NCBI GenBank assembly: GCA_947475095.1
Contig: CANJLG010000001.1
Coordinates: 95,777 to 159,776, forward strand
Origin: Flavobacteriales bacterium
GTDB lineage: Bacteria; Bacteroidota; Bacteroidia; Flavobacteriales_D; Crocinitomicaceae
Direction: 5' to 3'
DNA: 64,000 bases
Shown: one piece after another, positions 9,172-18,134 of the stretch
How the letters are laid out: every line of letters begins with the position of its first letter
How positions within the stretch are numbered: position 1 is the first letter of the stretch
Position numbers and translations under genes: made by a program
The notes under the pieces: model-generated
Told to the model about the DNA's origin: nothing
Databases searched by the model: none
The model's input: only the letters and a program-made list of their open reading frames with translations

Positions 9172-10782
9172 ATGAAATTTAAAACACTTTCATTAATTGG
9201 TTTATTTATCCCTTCATTTTTGAACGGTCAAACCTTAACTGAAACGATACGAAAAACTGATAATGAACAATTCGTAGAAGCAGCTGATGCATTTAATAAA
9301 CTCATTTTAACAGAGCCTAACAATGCTTGTTTTTACTTTTATGCCGGAGAAAACTATTTTCAAAAAGGTGTTCCGGATTCTGCTTTGATATTTTGGAATA
9401 AAACAATGACTGTCGATCCGGAGTCTCCATTTTCATTAATCGGCGTTGGCAAATCCTTATGTATAAAAGGTGATATTGCAGGAGCGAAAACTAAGTTCGC
9501 TTTGGCAGAATCTATGACTAAAAAGGGTAAATACAAAAAAAATAAGGCGGAAGTGCTTAAGTGCATTGCCAAGGCTTGGATTTCATTCGAAAATAAAGAT
9601 TTAGATGAAGCTCTCAGACTTCTTAATTTAGCTATAAAAGCGTCTCCCAATGATATCGATTGTCACTTACTTAAGGGAGATGCATTGTATCTAAAAACAC
9701 CTGAAAATAGTTCGAATGCTATTAAAAGCTACAATTTAGTATTAACAATAAATCAAAAATCCTCAAGGGGGATTGTGCGTAAAGCTAAGATATATCAACT
9801 AGCCAAGAATTATAAGGCTGCAGATTCATTGTACAACATAGCAAAAAATATCGATTCAACTTATGCCCCAGCTTATCGTGAAAATGCAGAGCTAAACATG
9901 GCTTTTGGTCAGTCGAAAAAAGCAATTGAAAATTGGAAGAAATATTTGGTGTTAAATAATTCCTTTGATTCGCGCTATCGATATGCAGTAGCCTTGTTTA
10001 AAGGAAAGCAATACTGTGATGCCATTCAGGAGTTATTGTCCATTAAACCTATTTTTACAGATTATTATATAGATCGGATGTTGACATATTCTTACTTTGA
10101 ATGCGATAAAATTCCCGATGGAATTGAAAAAGGACTGGCCTCGAGCGAACTGTTTTTTAGTAAATGCCCCGCAGAAAACGTAGAGTTTTACGATTATAAA
10201 TATCGTGGAAAATTATACCTTAAAGGAGGTCAAGATTCCCTAGCAATCCTTGATTTTGAAAAAGTAAGTTCAATGGATAAGGAATCGGAACTGGAATTAA
10301 CCGGAGAAATTGCTAAACTATATTTAAAATTAAAAAAATATGGTAATGCGATTCAAAAATATGAAACGAAATTACAACAGGGTGATTTGAATGCCGCAGA
10401 ATACTTTGATTTAGGAAGGGCTTATTATCTTGAAGGTAAAAATTATGTGGCAGCTGATAGTGCCTTTTCAATGGTCATAATGCGCTCGCCTAATTATGCC
10501 AGTGCATTCATTTATAAAGCACGCGTTCAAAATAAAAAAGTAAGTAGTGAGGAAAATTCTACGGCAGTGGCGATGCATTATAAAGCCGCTTTGGAGCGTA
10601 TTTCTACTGAAGAACGTAGAGGAAAGTCTAATAAAATTACCCTAGAAGCAGCAAAATTTCTCGGGGCTTACTACCGTGATTCTAAAGAAAAAGATCCTGT
10701 GAAAGCTAAAGATTATTGGGTAATTGTAAACGAATTGGATCCAGAGGACAAACAAGCAAAAGCTTTTTTGGGAATCAAATAA
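9172..10782 (+). CDS. Exported tetratricopeptide repeat protein
   Basis: A 536-aa protein with a signal peptide (cleavage near FLNGQ) followed by TPR-type helical repeats across nearly the whole length, for example NACFYFYAGENYFQKGVPDS, APAYRENAELNMAFGQSKKA and AEYFDLGRAYYLEGKNYVAA. TPR arrays bind other proteins, so this is probably a periplasmic scaffold. It is the last gene of the TonB-PstS-TPR cluster, a neighbourhood seen in other Bacteroidota. No enzymatic motif is visible. Confidence 0.85.
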   Translation: MKFKTLSLIGLFIPSFLNGQTLTETIRKTDNEQFVEAADAFNKLILTEPNNACFYFYAGENYFQKGVPDSALIFWNKTMTVDPESPFSLIGVGKSLCIKGDIAGAKTKFALAESMTKKGKYKKNKAEVLKCIAKAWISFENKDLDEALRLLNLAIKASPNDIDCHLLKGDALYLKTPENSSNAIKSYNLVLTINQKSSRGIVRKAKIYQLAKNYKAADSLYNIAKNIDSTYAPAYRENAELNMAFGQSKKAIENWKKYLVLNNSFDSRYRYAVALFKGKQYCDAIQELLSIKPIFTDYYIDRMLTYSYFECDKIPDGIEKGLASSELFFSKCPAENVEFYDYKYRGKLYLKGGQDSLAILDFEKVSSMDKESELELTGEIAKLYLKLKKYGNAIQKYETKLQQGDLNAAEYFDLGRAYYLEGKNYVAADSAFSMVIMRSPNYASAFIYKARVQNKKVSSEENSTAVAMHYKAALERISTEERRGKSNKITLEAAKFLGAYYRDSKEKDPVKAKDYWVIVNELDPEDKQAKAFLGIK

Positions 10783-10830
10783 CCCCGCCCTAAGTTTCCT
10801 TTTTTCTTAAACGAATTGTGTTGTATAGCC

Positions 10831-12168
10831 ATGGAATTAATGTTAATATTAATATTTATTTTTGGTTATGGCCTAATCATCTTTGAACATTCCATAAAAC
10901 TTGACAAGCTCATTCCAGCATTGTTGATGATGGCGATTTGCTGGGCCTTGATTTCAATGAACCTTAACGTAATTAATTCGTGGATCGACGCCACAAGTTC
11001 TCAACTTATTTCGCTATCGAACTGGGGTATTGAAGAAAAAAGAGTCTTGCTTCAAGATACCATGCTGCATCATTTTGGCAAAACAGCTGAGATTCTCTTC
11101 TTTCTTATGGGGGCCATGGCCATAGTGGAGATGATCGATTACTTCGAAGGATTTAATACCGTTAAAAAGATCATCGCCAGTAAAAATAAACGCTCGCTTT
11201 TATGGACGATTGGCTTGCTTACCTTTTTTCTGTCTGCAATTATTGATAACCTTACAACCACAATAGTAATCATCACCGTACTTAGGAAATTAATCCCTAA
11301 TAAAGAAGATCGTTTATGGTATGCTGGCATAACAATAATTGCCGCTAATGCAGGAGGCGCATGGTCGCCCATTGGTGATGTTACCACCACAATGTTATGG
11401 ATATCCGGAAAAGTTAGCAGCTTTAAACTAATTAAACTACTCTTTTTACCTTCGCTTTTAAGCTTACTTGTTCCCATAACAATTGCTTCTTTTCTTCCGG
11501 CTTTTAAAGGAAATCATATCGCTGAAAAGGAAAGCAAAGAGCCTAAAAAATATGGATCATTCATGTTAGTAATGGGTTTGCTTTTAATTGTGCTGGTACC
11601 ACTTTTTAAAACCATTACACACCTTTCGCCTTATATCGGCATGATGCTTTCGCTAGCCATTTATGCCCTAATTGCCGAAATAGTCAGTAAACGTAAGTTT
11701 CATATTACATTTGGAGGAGGGACAAATGATGTTGTTTCACAAGGGCCAACTTTGAGAGCCCTTCAAAAAATTGAACTTCCCTCCATCTTGTTTTTCTTAG
11801 GCATCCTCATGACCATTGCCGCTTTGGAGTCAACAGGCATCATATTTAATTTAGGGAAATTTTTAAATGGCAAGTTGCCACAAGAGCTTTATGTTTTACT
11901 TATTGGGGGTTTATCAGCTATTATTGATAATGTTCCGCTTGTGTCCGCAAGTATTGGGATGTTTTCAGCAAGCCCTGACGATTCCCTTTGGCATATGATT
12001 GCCTATGCCGCTGGAACTGGCGGTAGCATGTTGATTATTGGGTCGGCGGCCGGAGTAGTTGCTATGGGGATGGAAAATGTCTCTTTTACTTGGTATTTAA
12101 AAAACATTGCTTGGCTTGCGGCAATTGGTTATCTAGCCGGTTTAGGCGTTTTACTATTAATCAAATAA
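10831..12168 (+). CDS. nhaD: NhaD-type sodium:proton antiporter
   Basis: A 445-aa polytopic membrane protein with roughly 11-13 hydrophobic segments. Conserved blocks include FFLMGAMAIVEMIDYFEGF, FFLSAIIDNLTTTIVII, ANAGGAWSPIGDVTTTMLW and GGLSAIIDNVPLVSASIGM, with the paired D-N motifs typical of NhaD. It exchanges cytoplasmic sodium for external protons and is common in halotolerant and aquatic bacteria. The ORF track begins at a TTG (10816); I use the ATG at 10831 (MELMLILIF). It stands alone between the TPR and M28 genes. Confidence 0.92.
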   Translation: MELMLILIFIFGYGLIIFEHSIKLDKLIPALLMMAICWALISMNLNVINSWIDATSSQLISLSNWGIEEKRVLLQDTMLHHFGKTAEILFFLMGAMAIVEMIDYFEGFNTVKKIIASKNKRSLLWTIGLLTFFLSAIIDNLTTTIVIITVLRKLIPNKEDRLWYAGITIIAANAGGAWSPIGDVTTTMLWISGKVSSFKLIKLLFLPSLLSLLVPITIASFLPAFKGNHIAEKESKEPKKYGSFMLVMGLLLIVLVPLFKTITHLSPYIGMMLSLAIYALIAEIVSKRKFHITFGGGTNDVVSQGPTLRALQKIELPSILFFLGILMTIAALESTGIIFNLGKFLNGKLPQELYVLLIGGLSAIIDNVPLVSASIGMFSASPDDSLWHMIAYAAGTGGSMLIIGSAAGVVAMGMENVSFTWYLKNIAWLAAIGYLAGLGVLLLIK

Positions 12169-12231
12169 GAGAAAGAATTATAAATAAGGCTAGAATCTTT
12201 TTTGAGTATTGAAGACTTTACGTTTATTTAA

Positions 12232-12239
12232 TATCTTTA
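12232..12239 (+). promoter_or_regulatory. Possible -7 box of the M28 peptidase gene
   Basis: TATCTTTA differs from TAnnTTTG by one base, with a TTG at 12209-12211 spaced by 20 bases. The box ends six bases before the first ATG (12246), so the leader is very short if that ATG is used. Confidence 0.4.
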
Positions 12240-12245
12240 TATATA

Positions 12246-13283
12246 ATGACTAAATTAAAGAATATGAACTTAAGACTGCGCTCAATCACTTTAATCGCGT
12301 TCACAAATGCTTTGTTTTTCTGTAATGCACAAACGAAACTTTCTTGTGATGTTCCAAAATACGTTAAAACAATAAGCGCCGAAGAATTAAAAACACACTT
12401 AAGCATCGTTGCATCCGATGAAATGGGCGGGCGTGATACGGGAACGGAAGGGCAAAAATTAGCAGGTAAATACCTAATCGAACGGTATGAGAATATGGGT
12501 GTTTCGTTTCCAAAAGGCGCGAATAGTTTCTACCAGCCCGTACCTGCGGCATTTATGAATGCAGGATATGGAGACGGGTTGCCAGACTCAGAAAACATTT
12601 GGGCCTTTATTGAAGGAAGCGAGTTACCAGAAGAAATATTAGTGATTTCAGCGCATTATGATCATATTGGAATTATAGATGGCGAAGTATACAATGGAGC
12701 GGATGATGACGGGTCAGGAACCGTAGCATTGTTGGAAATTGCGCAGGCATTTCAAACGGCAAAAAATGATGGTTATGGACCAAAGCGTTCCATTCTATTT
12801 CTTCACGTCACAGGGGAAGAGCACGGTTTACATGGCTCAAGATATTATACAGACAACCCATTGTTTACGCTAGAAAAAACGATTGCAGACATTAATATTG
12901 ATATGATTGGTCGGCGAGATGAATTCCATAAAAAAACAAATGATTATGTTTATCTAATAGGCTCCAATTTTTTGTCTAGCGATTTGCACAATGCCTGTGA
13001 AAGAGCGAATAAGAAATATGTTAACATTACACTCGACTATAAATACAATAGTAAGAAAGACCCAAATCGATTTTACTACCGTTCGGATCATTATAATTTT
13101 GCAAAAAACAACATTCCTTCCGTTTTCCTTTTTAATGGAGTGCATGAAGATTATCATGGTGAAGGTGACGAAGTTGATAAGATTGAGTTTGATGCACTGA
13201 CCAAGCGAACACAACTAGCCTTTGCAATTGCCTGGGAATTAGCGAATGCGCAAAACAGGCCTGTAGTAGATAAAAAGCCTTAA
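12246..13283 (+). CDS. Exported M28 family zinc aminopeptidase-like protein
   Basis: A 345-aa exported peptidase. The N-terminus has a signal peptide ending near FFCNAQ; ATG 12264 (MNLRLRS) is an alternative start. The M28 fold is clear: SAHYDHIG and NGADDDGSGTVALLE supply the first metal ligands and bridging aspartate, TGEEHGLHGS supplies the catalytic and ligand glutamates, NIDMIGR supplies another aspartate, and RSDHYNF the last histidine. All expected ligands are present, so it should be active, removing amino acids from peptides in the periplasm or outside. It has no T9SS tail. A terminator follows. Confidence 0.9.
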   Translation: MTKLKNMNLRLRSITLIAFTNALFFCNAQTKLSCDVPKYVKTISAEELKTHLSIVASDEMGGRDTGTEGQKLAGKYLIERYENMGVSFPKGANSFYQPVPAAFMNAGYGDGLPDSENIWAFIEGSELPEEILVISAHYDHIGIIDGEVYNGADDDGSGTVALLEIAQAFQTAKNDGYGPKRSILFLHVTGEEHGLHGSRYYTDNPLFTLEKTIADINIDMIGRRDEFHKKTNDYVYLIGSNFLSSDLHNACERANKKYVNITLDYKYNSKKDPNRFYYRSDHYNFAKNNIPSVFLFNGVHEDYHGEGDEVDKIEFDALTKRTQLAFAIAWELANAQNRPVVDKKP

Positions 13284-13285
13284 AT

Positions 13286-13318
13286 AAACCCAAACTGCTT
13301 TGCGGTTTTAGGGTTTTT
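13286..13318 (+). terminator. Terminator after the M28 peptidase gene
   Basis: Two stacked stem segments (AAACCC/GGGTTT and AAACTGC/GCGGTTT with one wobble pair) close a short loop and lead into a T run, starting two bases after the stop codon. Confidence 0.65.
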
Positions 13319-13361
13319 CATTTCTCCTAGCCTTCGGAAATATTTTCTGACGCTATTCTAA

Positions 13362-13394
13362 ATAAAAAAGCCCGCTTCATTCTATGAAGCGGGC
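13362..13394 (-). terminator. Terminator of the tRNA-Arg gene
   Basis: A perfect 11-base stem, GCCCGCTTCAT against ATGAAGCGGGC, with a 3-base loop. On the minus strand it is followed by a T run, placing it just downstream of the tRNA. Confidence 0.88.
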
Positions 13395-13402
13395 GCCTTT
13401 TG

Positions 13403-13476
13403 TGACCCCGGAGGGATTCTAACCCCCAACCCTCAGAGCCGAAATCTGATGCGCTATACAGTTGCGCCACGGAGCC
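13403..13476 (-). tRNA. tRNA-Arg (anticodon TCG)
   Basis: The minus strand folds into a full cloverleaf of 74 nt. The acceptor stem is GGCTCCG against CGGGGTC with two wobble pairs, the D stem is GCGC/GCGC, the anticodon stem is TCAGA/TCTGA with loop TTTCGGC, and the T arm is GGGGG-TTAGAAT-CCCTC. The anticodon TCG reads CGA and related arginine codons. The 3' CCA is not encoded, so it must be added after transcription. A promoter lies upstream and a strong terminator downstream. Confidence 0.95.
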
Positions 13477-13487
13477 TTAATTTACTG

Positions 13488-13518
13488 CAAATGTAGTGCG
13501 TTCTATCCAATTCTACAA
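13488..13518 (-). promoter_or_regulatory. tRNA-Arg promoter
   Basis: On the minus strand TTG (13516-13518), a 20-base spacer and TACATTTG (13488-13495) match the Bacteroidota -33/-7 pattern. The -7 box ends 11 bases before the mature tRNA 5' end. Confidence 0.65.
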
Positions 13519-13543
13519 GTCAATGGATTAAGGGAAATAAATC

Positions 13544-13574
13544 TTGCTGAAAAATTTTAATTAGCTTAACTTTA
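13544..13574 (+). promoter_or_regulatory. Possible promoter of the FG-GAP/SprB gene
   Basis: TTG at 13544-13546 and TAACTTTA at 13567-13574 are separated by 20 bases; the -7 box differs from TAnnTTTG by one base. The start codon lies 17 bases further on. Confidence 0.45.
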
Positions 13575-13591
13575 TACCCAAACTATGCCAT

Positions 13592-16435
13592 ATGAAATTA
13601 ATTCTACTTGCCTTATGCGCTCCATTCTTATGTTATTTAGTGGGATACGGACAATCTAATAGTTGGCAGGTATTTACTGATTCTATCCCCACTCTTTCCT
13701 CTCCCAGAGCCTGTGACCTAAATAATGATGGTGTCAAAGACCTAGTTTATGGCGGTGGAACGGATGGTGTATTCAGTAACAATGGTGTCATGGCTATCAA
13801 TGGTGCCACAGGGAATTTATTGTGGAAAAGAGCCTCAAGAAATGAAGTCTTTGGCAGTGCCATTTTCAAAGACATCACAGGCGACGGAATTAAAGATGTA
13901 TTCATGGTGGGAAGACAAGCCCAATTGCTGGCCATCAACGGACAAAATGGCGCTTTGCTTTGGGATTATTTTCCTTACAACACCAATCCAGCGGACAGTG
14001 GATTATATAATTTCTACAATCCAACTTTTATACAGGACGTTAGCGGTGATGGTATGGATGATATTTTAGTGGCTAACGGTGGCGATCATGCGGCACCAGC
14101 TTGGGATACCACTCGTCCTCCAGGTCACCTTATGGTTATTAATGTCGTTACTGGGTCATTATTAGCTAAAGCCGTTGTGCCTGATAGTGCTGAAACCTAT
14201 TGCTCAGCTATCGTTTGTGATATTCAAGGAAATGGAACCAAATGGGTGCTGTACGGCACAGGTGGAGAAACATTGGGCGGTTCCTTTTGGGCCTGTCCAC
14301 TACAAGGTTTGCTAAATAATTCCCTCGGTGCCTCTATTCAATTGGCTCACGATCCTAATTTTGGCTTTGTTGCGCCTGCTTCCGTTTACAAGACAAACGG
14401 GAATCAACACAACATTTTCATTCAATCATATAGCGGGAAACTGATTAAAATTAAAGGCAGTAATTTAACCCAGCACTGGAGCTATGACCTTCCAAATACT
14501 GAATCGAGTGCTGAGCCTGTTATAGGAAATTTTACTGGGAACAACCATCCGGATGTCTTTTTGTTTTTAGCTAAAGGCTCTAGCTCTGCTTATACCGATT
14601 ACTACCAAGTTCTTTTGGACGGCTCTACTGGACAAGAAATGTTCAAAGACAGCATTGGCAGTTTGCAATTTGCTTCTGGAAATGCCGTGGATTTAAACAA
14701 TGACGGACGCGATGAATTAGTGGCGTCTATAAATTTTATGGAAAATGGGTATTGGAAGCACCGCCTCAAGACCTTTGACTTTCAAAATAATACCATAGTT
14801 GACCTCGTTCCCACACGCACTGGTGTGAATATCGGTTCAACGCCTTTATTTACAGACCTTGACAACGATCAACAAATGGATTTGGTTTATTTAGTGAAAA
14901 AAGACAGCCTCAATCCGATGGGTTGGAAGGGAGTTACTGCCTATCGGACGGAACTCAATGCTGTTTTTCCAAATGCTGGTATTGCTTGGGGAAGTTATTT
15001 ATCTACTTTGAATGATGGAGAATACCACTACACTTCTGTGGATTGTGGTGCGGGCAGTCTGATAAATTCTGTTTCAGTTACAGCGCCTTGGTGCAACGGA
15101 ACACCTTCGGCATCCATTACCCCCACCGTAAATTTGGGCACAGCGCCATATACTTATCTTTGGTCCAATGGAAGCACTTCTGATCAATTGAGTGGCATTC
15201 CGGCTGGCACTTACTCTTTACAAGTGAACGATGCGGCTGGATGTTATGAAATTTACACCGTGGTCATCAACGACCCCTATGTAATTTCTTTTGGTAATAT
15301 TTTGCCTCCCACTTGCCCCGGAGGAAACAACGGACAGGCGGTATTGAACAGTACGGGTTGTGTCTGCATGTTTAGCACTTGTACATTTTTGTGGGAAAAT
15401 GGGATTACTACCAAACCCAATTATACCTTGAACGAAGGGTGGGCAAGCGTCACCATAACCCATCCCAATGGCTGTGTGGTAGTGGACTCTGTCTTAATTC
15501 CCAATAGTGCGCCATTGGTAAGTCAATCGTTGATCCAAAATGTAAGCTGTTATGGTAGTGGGGATGGCGCTATCACCTTGCTTTCGCCACAGGCTTTGGC
15601 TCCGGTGACTTATTCTTGGAGTAATGGCAGTACAATTGATTCCATATCCTCTCTCATTCCTGGTAACTATGTTGTCGTGGTTAGCGATGCAAGGCCCTGT
15701 GTAGACACCTTAAGTTATGTCATTAGTGAGCCCAATGCCTTGAGCTTCATAGTAAATACAATGCCCACGTTATGTGACAATGAAGCTACTGGCTCATTGT
15801 CTATCACCGCCAGTGGAGGCAATGGCGCTTACCTCTACAGCGCAAATAACCTCAACTCATCCAATAATAATTTCGCTGGTTTAGCCGCTGGAAGTTACAC
15901 AATAAACGTAGTAGACTCATTAGGTTGCACATCAACTAGTCAACAAGCAATCATTACCAATCCAATATCTTTATCACTCAGTTTCAGTGTAACCCCGTTA
16001 TCTGGCGTTAATCAATTAGATGGAACCGCTGCGGTTCATGTCGCTGGGGGTACGCAACCCTATCAAATACAATGGAACGATCCCAACCAACAAACAGACA
16101 GTATGGCGGTGTATCTAGCACAAGGATGGATAACTGCTTTTATAACTGATGTCAACGGCTGTTCTGTTTTAGATAGCGTGTATGTCGGAATTCTTCAATT
16201 AACTGAATCAATGCAAGGCCAATTTATTGCTTACCCGAATCCCGTAAATCAACTATTATCTTTTAACAGACAAAGTGAGAAAATTTGCCTCTATGATGCA
16301 AGAGGATCTTTGGTGCTCACAGAAGATCAAGCATCTTTTATTCAGGTTTCTCATTTAGAACAAGGTATCTATACGCTGCAATTAATAGAAAATGGGACCC
16401 CTATTTGTATTCGATTAGTTGTTCTACATGAATAA
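13592..16435 (+). CDS. Secreted FG-GAP/SprB-repeat protein with T9SS sorting tail
   Basis: A 947-aa surface or secreted protein. A signal peptide ends near YLVGYGQ. Residues 30-460 form a beta-propeller-like region with FG-GAP/EF-type calcium loops (DLNNDGVKD, DITGDGIKD, DVSGDGMDD, DLNNDGRDE). Residues about 495-860 hold SprB-type repeats (PYTYLWSNGSTSDQLSGIP, VTYSWSNGSTIDSISSLIP). The last 75 residues (AYPNPVNQLLSF ... QGIYTLQLIENG) form a type A T9SS sorting domain. It is probably an adhesin or carbohydrate-binding surface protein. Its 3' end overlaps the next gene by eight bases, an unusual link to a peptide-binding lipoprotein. Confidence 0.9.
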   Translation: MKLILLALCAPFLCYLVGYGQSNSWQVFTDSIPTLSSPRACDLNNDGVKDLVYGGGTDGVFSNNGVMAINGATGNLLWKRASRNEVFGSAIFKDITGDGIKDVFMVGRQAQLLAINGQNGALLWDYFPYNTNPADSGLYNFYNPTFIQDVSGDGMDDILVANGGDHAAPAWDTTRPPGHLMVINVVTGSLLAKAVVPDSAETYCSAIVCDIQGNGTKWVLYGTGGETLGGSFWACPLQGLLNNSLGASIQLAHDPNFGFVAPASVYKTNGNQHNIFIQSYSGKLIKIKGSNLTQHWSYDLPNTESSAEPVIGNFTGNNHPDVFLFLAKGSSSAYTDYYQVLLDGSTGQEMFKDSIGSLQFASGNAVDLNNDGRDELVASINFMENGYWKHRLKTFDFQNNTIVDLVPTRTGVNIGSTPLFTDLDNDQQMDLVYLVKKDSLNPMGWKGVTAYRTELNAVFPNAGIAWGSYLSTLNDGEYHYTSVDCGAGSLINSVSVTAPWCNGTPSASITPTVNLGTAPYTYLWSNGSTSDQLSGIPAGTYSLQVNDAAGCYEIYTVVINDPYVISFGNILPPTCPGGNNGQAVLNSTGCVCMFSTCTFLWENGITTKPNYTLNEGWASVTITHPNGCVVVDSVLIPNSAPLVSQSLIQNVSCYGSGDGAITLLSPQALAPVTYSWSNGSTIDSISSLIPGNYVVVVSDARPCVDTLSYVISEPNALSFIVNTMPTLCDNEATGSLSITASGGNGAYLYSANNLNSSNNNFAGLAAGSYTINVVDSLGCTSTSQQAIITNPISLSLSFSVTPLSGVNQLDGTAAVHVAGGTQPYQIQWNDPNQQTDSMAVYLAQGWITAFITDVNGCSVLDSVYVGILQLTESMQGQFIAYPNPVNQLLSFNRQSEKICLYDARGSLVLTEDQASFIQVSHLEQGIYTLQLIENGTPICIRLVVLHE

Positions 16436-18134
16436 GGCACTTGTAGTTTTTGTAATTACTAACTTAATGCTTGTTTTTACAAGCTGCAAAAACAAAACAC
16501 CAAGGCCTAAAGAAGGCAAGGGGAATATAAGCTATGGTGATACGCTATGCTTTTATACAAGTCAGGAGATTACCAATCTATTTCCGTTAATTGCTACAGA
16601 CCTATACAGCCATCGGGTAAGCTCTCAGATCTTTGAACCCCTATTGCGCTTAGATCCGATTACCAATGAAGTAGTTGGGCATCTTGCAAAAAAGACCGAA
16701 ATAAGCGGCGACAACAAAAAGATAAAATTATTTTTGAGAGAAGATGTTTATTTTCATGAGGACCCTTGCTTTTCAAATAACCCTAATAAATTAACTGCTT
16801 TTGATGTTAAATTCTGTTTAGATTTTGCTTGTTCAAATAATTCGCTCAATAATACGGGTAAGATTTTAAGCGAGAAAATTATGGGGGGAGAAGAATATTA
16901 TTCGCAAAGCAGCGATCAGATAGGTAAAGGGGTTTCCGGTATAAAAATAATTAATGATTATTGTATAGAAATAACCTTGAAAGAGCCCTACGTTAACTTT
17001 CAAAAATTATTGACTAGCGCAAGCTATGGTATGTTTTCCAAAATAGCATTTGACTACTATGGAAAAAAAATCGTGAATCACCCTATTGGAACTGGTCCAT
17101 TTATATATGGTGAAAGCAATCAGAAACAGTTGATTCTTAATTACAATCCACACTATTGGAAAAAAGATAGTTATGGAAACCAATTGCCCTATTTAAATGC
17201 TTTAAAAATAAAAGTTTCAGATAATAAGAAAACAGAATTTGATCTATTTAGAAAAAGGGAAATTGATGTGGTGTTTGAAGTTCCATCTGAATCATTAAAC
17301 TATCTTTTAGGGAGTCTCCAAGACGCCCAAAATGGTAGTACAATTTCACATCGGGTGTTAGTTTCTCCGGGAACTAGTATGGCATACTTAGGTTTTAATA
17401 CAACAAGAATGCCTCTAAGCAATATAAACGTTAGGATGGCTATCGACTACATAATAAACCGAGATATATTATGCAATACAATTTTAAATGGTGATGGCTC
17501 CCCTGCTTTACATGGCTTTGCGCCAACTTCAAGTTATTATAATAACCCGTTAATCCCTATGCGAGAATACGATATTGAAAAAGCGAAAAAGCTGCTAGAA
17601 AAGGCTGGCTACAAGAATGGGGAAAATTTCCCTCCCTTAAAAATGTTTGTCGCTGGAACTAAAGAAAGCGCTTCTTTAAAATGGGGGCAATACATCTGTG
17701 ATGAATTGAGAAATACCTTAGGCATAAATGTAGAAATTTTGACTGGGGACTTTGCTGCTCGTGAAAAGGCTATTGCAAAAAATGAAATAGATATTTGGAG
17801 CGTAGGATGGGTGCCTGATTATCCTGATCCCGAAAGTTATTTTAGTCTTTTTTATAATCGAAGCAAGCGACCCGGATTTGAAGCTTCTATTTTTCCCTAT
17901 TTATCCTCCGAATACTATAACCAATGCTATTATTCAGCTACAATAGAACGGAACGTAGAAAAAAGACAAAGCCTATTTAATAGCTGCGATTCTATACTAA
18001 GGAGTGAGGCTATTATTTTACCAATTTTAATTGATGACTTTGTCGCCATTATCAATTTGAGAGTGAGAAATTTTAAGCTAAATCCCTTAGGGATTGTAGA
18101 TTTTTCAACTGTTTACATTAAAGAATTAAACTAA
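16428..18134 (+). CDS. Family 5 oligopeptide-binding lipoprotein (SBP_bac_5), orphan
   Basis: A 568-aa lipoprotein of the DppA/OppA type, with lipobox FTSC (MNKALVVFVITNLMLVFTSC). Family blocks include SSQIFEPLLRLDPITNEVVGHLAKK, GTGPFIYGESNQKQLILNYNPHYW, MAYLGFNTTRMPLSNINVRMAIDY and WSVGWVPDYPDPESYFSLF. Such proteins bind peptides, nickel or other ligands for an ABC importer, but no permease or ATPase gene is near, so its partner is elsewhere or it acts alone. The ORF track starts at a TTG; the ATG at 16428 gives a better lipoprotein signal. It overlaps the preceding SprB gene by eight bases, and its stop directly abuts the stop of the convergent dioxygenase gene. Confidence 0.88.
   Translation: MNKALVVFVITNLMLVFTSCKNKTPRPKEGKGNISYGDTLCFYTSQEITNLFPLIATDLYSHRVSSQIFEPLLRLDPITNEVVGHLAKKTEISGDNKKIKLFLREDVYFHEDPCFSNNPNKLTAFDVKFCLDFACSNNSLNNTGKILSEKIMGGEEYYSQSSDQIGKGVSGIKIINDYCIEITLKEPYVNFQKLLTSASYGMFSKIAFDYYGKKIVNHPIGTGPFIYGESNQKQLILNYNPHYWKKDSYGNQLPYLNALKIKVSDNKKTEFDLFRKREIDVVFEVPSESLNYLLGSLQDAQNGSTISHRVLVSPGTSMAYLGFNTTRMPLSNINVRMAIDYIINRDILCNTILNGDGSPALHGFAPTSSYYNNPLIPMREYDIEKAKKLLEKAGYKNGENFPPLKMFVAGTKESASLKWGQYICDELRNTLGINVEILTGDFAAREKAIAKNEIDIWSVGWVPDYPDPESYFSLFYNRSKRPGFEASIFPYLSSEYYNQCYYSATIERNVEKRQSLFNSCDSILRSEAIILPILIDDFVAIINLRVRNFKLNPLGIVDFSTVYIKELN

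Noticed and set aside
10816-10830. Upstream TTG start for NhaD
   Set aside because: The five extra codons (MCCIA) are not conserved-looking and an ATG with a normal membrane start follows at 10831.
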